Shown: positions 7,399-15,644 of the stretch, piece after piece
Numbering within the stretch: position 1 is the stretch's first letter
Layout of the letters: the number at the start of each line of letters is the position of its first letter
Assembly: GCA_035532215.1 (NCBI GenBank)
Contig: DATKRK010000080.1
Coordinates: 1 to 45,344, forward strand
Reading direction: 5' to 3'
DNA length: 45,344 nt
From: JAICIG01 sp035532215
GTDB lineage: Bacteria; Planctomycetota; Planctomycetia; Pirellulales; JAICIG01
Notes under the pieces: model-generated
The model's database searches: none
What the model was told of the DNA's origin: nothing
Seen by the model: the letters and a program-made list of their open reading frames with translations, nothing else
Translations under genes and position numbers: made by a program

Positions 7399-8946
7399 TC
7401 ACAGCGTGGGGCCGATGCTCCAGGGGGCGAACTCTTCTTCGCCGATGCCGTGCAGTTCGCTCTTGGTCTTGCGGCCGCCGGCGACTTCCAGAATCAACTC
7501 GAAGATCCGGCGGCCGACCTCGGCCACCGGCACGCCGTCGAGAATCACGCCGGCGTTCACGTCCATGTCGTCGATCATCCGCTCGTACATCGGCGTGTTG
7601 GTGGCGATCTTGATCGACGGGGTCGGCTTGCAGCCGAAGCAACTGCCGCGGCCCGTGGTGAACGCCACCACGTTCGAGCCGCTGGCCACCAGCCCGGTGA
7701 CGCTCGCCGGGTCGAAGCCGGGCGAGTCCATCACCACGAAGCCTTTCGACGTAATCGGCTCGCCGTAGAGATACACGCCGGCCAGCGCCGTCGAGCCGGC
7801 CTTGGCCACGGCGCCGAGCGATTTTTCATAGATCGTGGTCAGCCCGCCGTCCTTGTTGCCGGGCGAAGGGTTGTTGTTCAGCTCGACGCCAAACATCGCG
7901 GCGTAACGTTCCCACCAGCGAATCCGCTCGGCCAGCTTCTCGCCGATGGCCCGCGTGCGGGCGCGGCGCATCAAGAGATGCTCGGCGCCGTAAATCTCCG
8001 AGGTTTCGGCCAGCACCGAGGCGCCGCCCGCCGCGACGAGCAGATCGCTGGCCACGCCCAAGGCCGGATTGGCGGTAATGCCCGAGTTGCCGTCGCTACC
8101 GCCGCAGTTCGTGCCCAGGATGATTTCGCTGGCCGGAATCGGCTCGCGGCGGACGTCGTTCATCGCCGGCAGCATCTCGACGATTTTGCGATGGGCGGCT
8201 TCGATCGTTTTGGCCGTGCCGCCGCAATCCTGCATGTTCAAGATCGGCGGCAGTTTTCGCCCGGCGCCGTTGATCTGCACCAGCCCTTCGTGTTCGACCA
8301 GGTAGGGCATGGCCGCCGTCTCGCAGCCCAGACCGATCAGCAGATAGCCGCCGACGTTCGGGTGCTTGGCGAAGCCGGCCAGCACGCGGGCGAGCTGCTG
8401 ATGGTCGTCGCCGCCGAACTGCAATCCGCAGCCGCCCTTGTGCGTCAGCGGCAGAATGCCGTCAACGTTGGGAAACTGCTGGAGGATCGAGCGGTCGAAG
8501 CGCTGGGCGACGTACTTGCTGACCGAGGCCGAGCAATTCACGGTTGAAATCACGGCCAGATAGTTGCGCGTGCCCGCTCGGCCGTCGGGGCGCCGATAAC
8601 CCATGAAGGTGCGGCCTTCGATCGGCGCCGGATCGGGCGGAATGTCGGTGGCGTACTGGTAATCGCGGGAAAAGGCGCCGGCTTCGAGATTGTGCGTATG
8701 AATCCAATCGCCCGGGGCGATCGACTCGGTGGCAAAGCCGATCGTCTGGCCGTATCGCAACGCCCGGCTCCCTTTGGCGATCGGCGCCAGGGCGATCTTG
8801 TGCCCCAGCCGGACGTCGCCCGAGAGCGTCACGCCGCGGCCGCCCGCCTCGACCCGCGTGCCGGCGGGCAGATTGCGGATCGCCACGCACAAATTATCGT
8901 CGGGGTGCAGGAACACGACATCAGCGGTAGGGGCGGCGGCCGACAT
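7399..8946 (-). CDS. UxaA/GarD-family sugar-acid dehydratase (altronate or galactarate dehydratase)
   Basis: This is a 515-residue enzyme of the altronate/galactarate dehydratase family, cytosolic, which removes water from a hexuronate-derived acid to give a 2-keto-3-deoxy sugar acid. The N-terminal SAF-type domain (about residues 5-85, VVFLHPDDNLCVAIRNLPAG) is fused to the catalytic part, as in full-length UxaA and GarD. Typical features include YRRPDGRAGTRNYLAVISTV, NCSASV, HKGGCGLQFGG, LIGLGCE, GTNCGGSDGNSGITANPALG and GRGSCFGCKPTPSIKIATN; the conserved cysteines are consistent with a metal site. I start at ATG 8946 because the family begins there; an upstream extension to 9219 would be unrelated sequence. 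No other uronate genes are adjacent, so altronate versus galactarate cannot be decided here. Confidence 0.9.
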   Translation of the reverse strand: MSAAAPTADVVFLHPDDNLCVAIRNLPAGTRVEAGGRGVTLSGDVRLGHKIALAPIAKGSRALRYGQTIGFATESIAPGDWIHTHNLEAGAFSRDYQYATDIPPDPAPIEGRTFMGYRRPDGRAGTRNYLAVISTVNCSASVSKYVAQRFDRSILQQFPNVDGILPLTHKGGCGLQFGGDDHQQLARVLAGFAKHPNVGGYLLIGLGCETAAMPYLVEHEGLVQINGAGRKLPPILNMQDCGGTAKTIEAAHRKIVEMLPAMNDVRREPIPASEIILGTNCGGSDGNSGITANPALGVASDLLVAAGGASVLAETSEIYGAEHLLMRRARTRAIGEKLAERIRWWERYAAMFGVELNNNPSPGNKDGGLTTIYEKSLGAVAKAGSTALAGVYLYGEPITSKGFVVMDSPGFDPASVTGLVASGSNVVAFTTGRGSCFGCKPTPSIKIATNTPMYERMIDDMDVNAGVILDGVPVAEVGRRIFELILEVAGGRKTKSELHGIGEEEFAPWSIGPTL

Positions 8947-9182
8947 ACGGACTGGATCCTCTGGGCAAACGGCGGAGGCGGACGGCCGCGTCGACGACGC
9001 GAGCCCGATCGTCTCATCGTAACGTTCCCAGGATGAAGGCGAAAGAGTCGTAGCCGCCGCCGAATCGCCTGACCACCCGTCGCCAATGTTGCCGCGCCTG
9101 GCGATGGCTGTTAAGATCAATTTCGGTTGATCTATCTGAGTTCGATCCTGCCCCGCCGCCCGCCTGGAAAGATCGCTCGCCG

Positions 9183-11648
9183 ATGCTCGCCCGACGCCAT
9201 CAGATCGGAGTGTGTTCAACCCGGCGCCTGCTGGCCGCGGTGCTCACCGGCTGCTCGGCCTTGGCCGGCGGCGTCGCTCGTCAGGCCCTCGCCGACGAGC
9301 CTTCTCCCGTCGTGACGCCCAGCGAACTTCGCTGGGACGACGCTTTCGCCCGGCAACAGCTCTTAGTGAGCGTGGCCGAGCGCGACGTTACGCACGATTG
9401 CCGCTACGAAAGCACCAACCTCGCGGTGGCCGTGGTCGATTCAACGGGCTATGTCGTGCCGGTGGGCCCCGGCGAGGCGGAGATCGTCGTTCGTCATGGC
9501 TCATCGCAGGTCAAGGCGACGGTGAAGGTTGCGGCCTTCGATGCCGGCCGGCGGATCGATTTCGCCAACGAGATCGAGCCGCTCTTTTCGCGGTTCGGCT
9601 GCAACTCAGGCGGCTGCCATGGCAAAGCCAGCGGCCAGAACGGATTCAAGCTGTCGCTGTTCGGTTTCGATCCGGCCTTCGATTACGACGCGATCGTGTT
9701 GGCCGCTCGCGGCCGCCGGGTGTTCCCCGCGTCACCGCCCGAGAGTTTGCTGCTCAAGAAGGCGATCGGCGCCGTGCCGCACGGCGGCGGGCAGCGCTTG
9801 GTCGCAGACGGCGAGCCCTATCAAATGCTCGACCGCTGGATCGAGCAAGGCACGCCGCGTTCGGCGCCCGATGCCCCGACCGTCAAGCGGCTGCTGGTTT
9901 CGCCCGGCGAGCGCGTGATGACCAAGGGCCAGCGGCAGCAACTGGCCGTGGCCGTGGAATATAGCGACGGCAGCCGCCGCGACGTGACGCGCCAGGCGCA
10001 GTACGCCAGCAATCTCGACGGCGTGGCCGCGGTCGACGATCGCGGGCTGGCGACTTGCGGGGAGCGGACGGGCGAGGCGGCGATCATGGTCCGCTACATG
10101 GGGCAAGTGGCCGTGTTCCGGGCGCAAGTGCCGCACCACGGCACGCCGGGCACGAACCTGGCTGAGTTCAAGCCGGTGAACTACATCGACGAACTGACGC
10201 TGGCCAAGTGGAAGCAGCTCGGCCTGGCGCCTTCGCCCTTGGCCGACGACGCGACTTTCCTGCGCCGCGCGACGCTCGATTTTTGCGGTCGCTTGCCTAC
10301 GTCGGCCGAAGCGCGAGCCTTCTTGGCCGATACCTCGGGTGCCAAGCGCGAACAACTGATCGACCGGCTGTTGGCCTCGCCCGACTACCCTGCCTATTTC
10401 GCCTTGCGTTGGGGCAGCATCTTGCGGAACTCGCGGCTGGCGGGCGCCGACCAGGCGGCGTATGCGTTTCACGATTGGATCAAAACGATGATCGCCCGCA
10501 ACCGCCCGTACGACGAGTTCGTGCGCGGCGTGGTGGCGGCGGCCGGCGAATGGCAGGACGCACCGGCGATCAACTGGTTCTGGCAGATGCGCGACGACCA
10601 GTTGCACCAGCCGACCGCCGACACGGCGCAAGTCTTCCTCGGCATCCGCCTGCAATGCGCCCGCTGCCACCATCATCCTTATGAACGTTGGGGGCAAGAC
10701 GATTACTACGGCCTGGCCGGCTTCTTCACGCGGCTGGGCCGCAAAGGCTTTGGCCAGCCGCCGCCGTACTTTTCCGCCAGCAACGTCACGACCGGCGAGC
10801 GAAACCCATTGACCGGCCAGACGCCCGAACCGAAGTACCTGGCGGGCGAGGCGGCCAAACTTTCGCCCGAGCAAGACCCGCGGCACGCGCTGGTCGATTG
10901 GATGGCCGATCCGCAAAATCCGTTCTTCGCGCGGGCGCTCGTGAATCGATTGTGGGGGCACTTCATGGGGCGCGGCATCGTCGATCCGGTCGACGACATG
11001 CGCGACACGAACCCGCCCTCGAACCCGGCGTTGCTCGACGCGCTGGCCCGCGATTTCATCGAACACAAGTTCGACATGAAACACATCATCCGCACGATCG
11101 CGGCCAGCCGCACGTACCAACTCGACTCGCGGCCGATCGACGACAATCGGCAGGACCAGCAGAACTTCGCCCGCTTCTACGCCCGGCGGCTGATCGCCGA
11201 AGTGCTGCTCGACTCGGTGGACCAGGCCACCGGCGCGCACTCGAAGTTCGATCGGGCCAGCGCTTCGGCCCGGGCGGTCGATTTGCCCCACGAAGGTTTT
11301 GGTTCGTACTTTCTCGACACGTTCGACCGCCCGCAGCGCGTGACCGGCTGCGAGTGCGAGCGCACCAGCGGCGCCACGCTGGGCCAGGTGCTGCTGTTGT
11401 CGAACTCCGATGAAGTCGAGAACAAGATCGCGGCCAAGGAAGGCGTCATCGATCGGCTGCTGAACGAAAAGAAGCCGATTGCCGAAATCATCGATGAGTT
11501 GTATTTGGGCGCCTTGTCGCGGTTTCCGACCGACGCCGAACGCCAGCGGATTACGGCGTTCGCGGCCTCGCAAGCCGATCCCCGGCCGGCGCTCGAAGAC
11601 GTGCTCTGGATGTTGCTGAACACTAAGGAATTTTTGTTTAACCATTAG
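9183..11648 (+). CDS. DUF1549/DUF1553 protein with Ig-like and cytochrome-like motifs
   Basis: This is an 821-residue exported protein. The N-terminal signal region (about 1-38) is followed by a Big_2-like Ig domain (about 45-118). A CNSGGCHGKASGQNGFKLSL segment comes next (C140, C145, H146; a CX4CH variant of a cytochrome motif), then a second Ig-like stretch (about 235-325). DUF1549 (about 335-560) contains LQCARCHHHPYERW, a canonical CxxCH, and DUF1553 (about 570-800) contains FARALVNRLWGHFMGRGIVDP. These families are nearly confined to planctomycetes and relatives and usually sit next to DUF1501 genes, as here with an 8-base gap. Haem attachment at CxxCH is plausible but unproven and the substrate is unknown. 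Confidence 0.92.
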   Translation: MLARRHQIGVCSTRRLLAAVLTGCSALAGGVARQALADEPSPVVTPSELRWDDAFARQQLLVSVAERDVTHDCRYESTNLAVAVVDSTGYVVPVGPGEAEIVVRHGSSQVKATVKVAAFDAGRRIDFANEIEPLFSRFGCNSGGCHGKASGQNGFKLSLFGFDPAFDYDAIVLAARGRRVFPASPPESLLLKKAIGAVPHGGGQRLVADGEPYQMLDRWIEQGTPRSAPDAPTVKRLLVSPGERVMTKGQRQQLAVAVEYSDGSRRDVTRQAQYASNLDGVAAVDDRGLATCGERTGEAAIMVRYMGQVAVFRAQVPHHGTPGTNLAEFKPVNYIDELTLAKWKQLGLAPSPLADDATFLRRATLDFCGRLPTSAEARAFLADTSGAKREQLIDRLLASPDYPAYFALRWGSILRNSRLAGADQAAYAFHDWIKTMIARNRPYDEFVRGVVAAAGEWQDAPAINWFWQMRDDQLHQPTADTAQVFLGIRLQCARCHHHPYERWGQDDYYGLAGFFTRLGRKGFGQPPPYFSASNVTTGERNPLTGQTPEPKYLAGEAAKLSPEQDPRHALVDWMADPQNPFFARALVNRLWGHFMGRGIVDPVDDMRDTNPPSNPALLDALARDFIEHKFDMKHIIRTIAASRTYQLDSRPIDDNRQDQQNFARFYARRLIAEVLLDSVDQATGAHSKFDRASASARAVDLPHEGFGSYFLDTFDRPQRVTGCECERTSGATLGQVLLLSNSDEVENKIAAKEGVIDRLLNEKKPIAEIIDELYLGALSRFPTDAERQRITAFAASQADPRPALEDVLWMLLNTKEFLFNH

Positions 11649-11656
11649 GTGCTGCC

Positions 11657-12985
11657 ATGCTGAACATCGTCGGACGGAAGTTTCGGCTCTGCGACTCGCT
11701 CACGCGCCGTAGCGTGCTGAAGGTCGGCGCCTTGACGCTGGGCGGAATGACGCTGGCCGATCTGCTGCGTTACAAGGCACAGGCCCGCGAGCATGGGCGA
11801 CAGGTCAAAGACGCTTCGGTGATTCTGATCTGGCAGGCCGGCGGGCCGAGTCATATCGACACCTACGATCTCAAGCCTTCGGCGCCAGCCGAGTTCCGCG
11901 GCGAGTTCCAGCCGATCGCCACCAACGTGCCCGGCATCGAGATCAGCGAGCACCTGCCGCGGCAGGCGGCGATCATGGACAAGCTGGCCATCGTCCGCTC
12001 CGGGATGCACACCAACGCCGGACACGGCATGGGTTCGCAGTGGATGCTGACCGGCTACCAGCCGACGTTGGAGGTGAACGACAATATTTATCCGTCGTGC
12101 GGATCGGTCACGGCCAAGCTGCGCGGCAGCAACACGCCCGGCATTCCGCCCTTTGTGACGTTGCCGCGAGCCCACGCCTTCACGAAGGCCGCATATCTGG
12201 GCGCCTCGTACAATCCGTTCTCGCCCGACAACGATCCCAATAGCGACGGCTTCCAGGTCCGCAACCTGAAGCTGCCCGGCCGCATCGACGAAGCCCGGCT
12301 GCACCGCCGCCACGACTTGCTCAGCGATCTGGACGACCTGCGCCGCGATCTCGACACCGGGGGCACGATCGCCGGGCTCGACAAGTTCTACGCCGACGCC
12401 CTGAAAATGGTCACCAGCGACAAGGCCCGCCAGGCGTTCGACATCAAGCAGGAAGACGCCAAGCTGCGCGAGGAATACGGCCGCAACGACCTGGGCCAGA
12501 GCTGCCTTCTGGCGCGGCGGCTGGTCGAGGCGGGCGTGACGTATGTTTCCATCCAGGCCGGCGGCGGCTGGGATACGCACGGCGACAACTTCAATGCGCT
12601 CAAGAAGAATCTGCTGCCGAAGTTCGATCAGGCGGTGGCGGCGCTGGTGACGGACCTGCACCAGCGCGGCCTCGCCGATCGGGTGCTGGTGATGGCGATG
12701 GGCGAGTTCGGCCGCACGCCGCGAATCAACCCCGGCGCCGGCCGCGACCACTGGCCGGGCGCCATGTCGGTGCTGTATGCCGGCGGCGGCTTGAAGATGG
12801 GGCAGGTCGTCGGCGCCACCGATTCGCGCGCCGAATACCCGACCTCGCGCCCCTGCTCGCCCGGTTGCCTGCTGGCCACCATGTATCACGTGCTGGGGAT
12901 CGACGTCCAGCATCGATTTTACGACCAAGCCCAGCGGCCGTTGCCCGTGTTGAATGAAGGGCGTGCGATTGAAGAGCTGGTTTGA
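11657..12985 (+). CDS. DUF1501 family protein
   Basis: This is a 442-residue DUF1501 protein, a distant member of the alkaline-phosphatase/sulfatase fold group. Near the N-terminus TRRSVLKVGALTLGGMTLAD resembles a twin-arginine type export signal. Family motifs include ILIWQAGGPSHIDTYDLKP, GIEISEHLPRQA, AGVTYVSIQAGGGWDTHGDN and VLVMAMGEFGRTPRINPGAGRDHWP near the C-terminus. It starts 8 bases after the DUF1549/DUF1553 stop with AGGTG in front, so the two are almost certainly co-transcribed. The conserved Asp and His residues would suit a metal site. Function is unknown; the constant pairing with DUF1549 implies a joint periplasmic role. Confidence 0.92.
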   Translation: MLNIVGRKFRLCDSLTRRSVLKVGALTLGGMTLADLLRYKAQAREHGRQVKDASVILIWQAGGPSHIDTYDLKPSAPAEFRGEFQPIATNVPGIEISEHLPRQAAIMDKLAIVRSGMHTNAGHGMGSQWMLTGYQPTLEVNDNIYPSCGSVTAKLRGSNTPGIPPFVTLPRAHAFTKAAYLGASYNPFSPDNDPNSDGFQVRNLKLPGRIDEARLHRRHDLLSDLDDLRRDLDTGGTIAGLDKFYADALKMVTSDKARQAFDIKQEDAKLREEYGRNDLGQSCLLARRLVEAGVTYVSIQAGGGWDTHGDNFNALKKNLLPKFDQAVAALVTDLHQRGLADRVLVMAMGEFGRTPRINPGAGRDHWPGAMSVLYAGGGLKMGQVVGATDSRAEYPTSRPCSPGCLLATMYHVLGIDVQHRFYDQAQRPLPVLNEGRAIEELV

Positions 12986-13036
12986 TACAAGTCGCGCCGG
13001 AGCGTGCTTGCCGGTAGTATCGACTGCTCCTACCGT

Positions 13037-13204
13037 CTGCCGCCAGCTTTAGCTGGCGGTTCCGGAACCCAACCCAACCTTTTTTCTCCAGCCGGCTTTA
13101 GCCGGGCTTGAGACCGCTGTCGATGAACCATCGAGAAGCCCGGCTAAAGCCGGCTCAAAAAGAATCTTGTTGGCTTTGTAACCACCAGCTAAAGCTGGTG
13201 GCAG
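13037..13204. repeat. 168-bp nested palindromic repeat
   Basis: Four short palindromes are arranged symmetrically: CCGCCAGCTTTAGCTGGCGG (13040-13059), CCGGCTTTAGCCGG (13092-13105), CCCGGCTAAAGCCGG (13139-13153) and CCACCAGCTAAAGCTGGTGG (13182-13201). The outer two are inverted copies of each other, as are the inner two. The right half recurs at 27171-27244. It lies between the DUF1501 and PPC-domain genes and ends 26 bases before the latter's start, so it may affect coupling of the two. It encodes nothing and looks like a non-autonomous dispersed element. Confidence 0.8.
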
Positions 13205-13230
13205 ACAAAGGGAGCCGCGCCAAATGGCGT

Positions 13231-15363
13231 ATGGGCGCACTTGCACTCTGCGTCTTAGCTGCGACCTTCGAAGTAACACTTTCCACCGCCGCCCGCGGCG
13301 AATTGCCCTCGATCCGCTTGAACCGCATTCAGCCGCTGGGCGCCGCGGCCGGTTCGACCGTGGAGGTCGAGGTCGCCGCCGCCGACGCCGAAGAAGCCAA
13401 GCAATTGCTGTTCGACCACCCGGGCTTGAAAGCCGAACAGACGGCGCCGAACAAGTTCAAGGTTGCTATCGCTGCCGACGTGCCGGAAGGAACGTACGAC
13501 GTGCGGCTCTTGGGCCGCTTCGGGTTGAGCAACCCGCGGCTGTTCGCGGTCTCGCACGGTTTGGTCGACGTTCCAGAGAAAGAGCCGAACAACGCGCCGG
13601 CTGAAGCGCAAGCGATTCCGCTGAACGCGGCGGTGGCGGCGGTGAGCGACTCGAACAATCAGGACCTGTTCCGCTTCGCCGCGAGGCAGGGGCAGCGGCT
13701 GACGCTCGAATGCCAGGCTGGTCGGCTCGACAGCGAACTGGACGCGTCGCTGGCGGTGCTCGGACCCAGCGGCGCCGTGCTGGCCTCGAACAGCGATTAC
13801 CGCGGCCGCGATCCGCTCGTCGATTTTCTCTGCCCTGCCGACGGCGAATATCTGATCGAGGTTCACGATCTCTCCTATCGCGGGGGCTATCCCTATCGCC
13901 TGATCGTCTCGGACCGGGCGGACGTCGAGAACGTCTTTCCGCGCGCGGTCGAGCCAGGCAAGCCGGTCGAGCTGACCGCCCTGGGGCGCAACTTCGGCAC
14001 GGCCGGCCAGAAGTCGAAATGGACCTTCGACGACCGACCGCTGGAAGAGTACCGCTTTACGTTCACGCCCCCAGGTGCGGCCGAGGCGTTGGGGAACTTT
14101 CGCTTTCTCGAGCATCCGACCGACCATAGCGTGCTGCCTACCGCGGCTACCTGCACGCTCTCCGGTTTTCAGGTCCGCGTGCCGCTGGCCGCCGGTTCGG
14201 CGCCGGCGATCACGTTGCTGGCGGCCGAAGGGCCAGTGACGCTCGAGCAGGAAGCCAACGACGTGGCCGATGCGCCGCAAACGATCTCGCTGCCGGCCAC
14301 CGTCAGCGGACGTTTCGATCGACCTCGCGACGCCGACTGGTTCCAGTTCGCCGTCGACGAGCAAGGCCGCTATGAAATTCAGGTCTACTCCGAGCGGATC
14401 GCCGGACAGGCCGATCCGTTCGTGGTCGTCGTCGACGACCAGAAGAAGCGGATTGCCGAATACGACGATTTCGGCCACCGCATCAACGCCTTCGACGGGC
14501 ACCTGCGCGACCCGGTCGGCTCGATCGATCTGGCCAAGGGACGCACCTACCGGCTGCTGGTGCAAGACCGCTACGGCCGCGGCGGGGCCCGGTATCAATA
14601 CGTACTGACGGTGCGGCGCTCGCAGCCCGATTTCTTCGTCGCCGCGATCCACGGCGCGAACCCTGGCCCCTCGGGCGTGAACGTTTGGCAAGGCGGCGCG
14701 GCGCACGTCGATCTGGTGATCCATCGCCAGGACGGCTACGGCGGCCCGGTGACGGTTACCGCCGCAGGGCTGCCGCCCGGGCTGCACGCGGCCGAAGTCA
14801 AGATTCCCAACGACACGCGCGGCGTGATGACGTTTTGGTCGGACCCCGATGCGCCAAAATGGAATGGCACGGTGCGTTTGACGGCCAAGGGCGAGCACGA
14901 AGGGCGGCCGATCGTGCGCGAAGTGCGGCCGTATACTCGCGTCTGGACCGACGCGAATATGAGTTCGAGCCGGCCGACGCGCGAGTTGGCGATCGCGATG
15001 ATCGAACGGGCGCCCTATTCGCTGCGAATCGAGCCCGACCGGGCGACGCATCCGACCAACGGCCAACTGGAATTGAAGGTGCTGGCGACGCGTCATTGGC
15101 CCGAGTTCAAGGCGCCGATTCGCGTGATCGGGCTCGGCTTGCCCGGCGGGTTTCAGTTCGCCGAAAGCGAGATCGCCGAGAACGCCGCTGAAAAGGCGTT
15201 CACGCTGCAACTCAACAACGTGCGGCCCGGCGAATACACGCTTGTCTTGCTCGGCCAGGCGCAAGTTCCCTTCAAGAAAGACGCCGCCGGCACGGCCGCC
15301 AACACGCTCGTCTCCACGCCCAGCCTGCCGCTGACCGTGGTCGTCGAGGCGGAGAAGAAGTAG
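13231..15363 (+). CDS. Exported protein with bacterial pre-peptidase C-terminal (PPC) domains
   Basis: This protein has about 710 residues. The N-terminus MGALALCVLAATFEVTLS followed by TAARGE is a signal peptide. After a short beta domain comes a PPC-type domain (VPEKEPNNAPAEAQ through the D-N-Q-DLFRF pattern to LIEVHDLSYRGGYPYRL). A second copy follows: EQEANDVADAPQTISLP, DADWFQFAVDEQGRYEIQVY, then YRLLVQDRYGRGG. The C-terminal third is beta-rich. PPC domains bind carbohydrate or protein surfaces and lack catalytic residues. I use ATG 13231 because the open frame before it runs through the repeat at 13037-13204. It follows the DUF1549/DUF1501 pair, an arrangement common in planctomycetes, so it is probably part of the same exported complex. 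Confidence 0.85.
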   Translation: MGALALCVLAATFEVTLSTAARGELPSIRLNRIQPLGAAAGSTVEVEVAAADAEEAKQLLFDHPGLKAEQTAPNKFKVAIAADVPEGTYDVRLLGRFGLSNPRLFAVSHGLVDVPEKEPNNAPAEAQAIPLNAAVAAVSDSNNQDLFRFAARQGQRLTLECQAGRLDSELDASLAVLGPSGAVLASNSDYRGRDPLVDFLCPADGEYLIEVHDLSYRGGYPYRLIVSDRADVENVFPRAVEPGKPVELTALGRNFGTAGQKSKWTFDDRPLEEYRFTFTPPGAAEALGNFRFLEHPTDHSVLPTAATCTLSGFQVRVPLAAGSAPAITLLAAEGPVTLEQEANDVADAPQTISLPATVSGRFDRPRDADWFQFAVDEQGRYEIQVYSERIAGQADPFVVVVDDQKKRIAEYDDFGHRINAFDGHLRDPVGSIDLAKGRTYRLLVQDRYGRGGARYQYVLTVRRSQPDFFVAAIHGANPGPSGVNVWQGGAAHVDLVIHRQDGYGGPVTVTAAGLPPGLHAAEVKIPNDTRGVMTFWSDPDAPKWNGTVRLTAKGEHEGRPIVREVRPYTRVWTDANMSSSRPTRELAIAMIERAPYSLRIEPDRATHPTNGQLELKVLATRHWPEFKAPIRVIGLGLPGGFQFAESEIAENAAEKAFTLQLNNVRPGEYTLVLLGQAQVPFKKDAAGTAANTLVSTPSLPLTVVVEAEKK

Positions 15364-15644
15364 CCGGCGTAGGCGTAGGGTGGAGCGGCTGCCCGACGCG
15401 TTGTGCCTTATTGCCACCGTGACGCGCGTGGCATCATCGCTAGCGCGCGGCGCTGACGGGCGCGACTGTTCGCATTGAGCAATGCTTATCGCCCGGCGCG
15501 CGGACGGCTTTTCAAACTCCAGGGCCGTGGTGCATGCGTCCAAGGACGCGAGCCGACTGGCGGTTTCCTTTAGACATCTCTCGCCCAAGCGGTTAGAGTG
15601 AGGGCGCTGTCTGGTACTGCTCGGGCTCATTCCAAGAGGGCGTC

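Noticed and set aside
13108..13230. N-terminal extension of the PPC-domain protein
   Set aside because: The extension is a translation of the palindromic repeat and puts the signal peptide 41 residues inside the protein.
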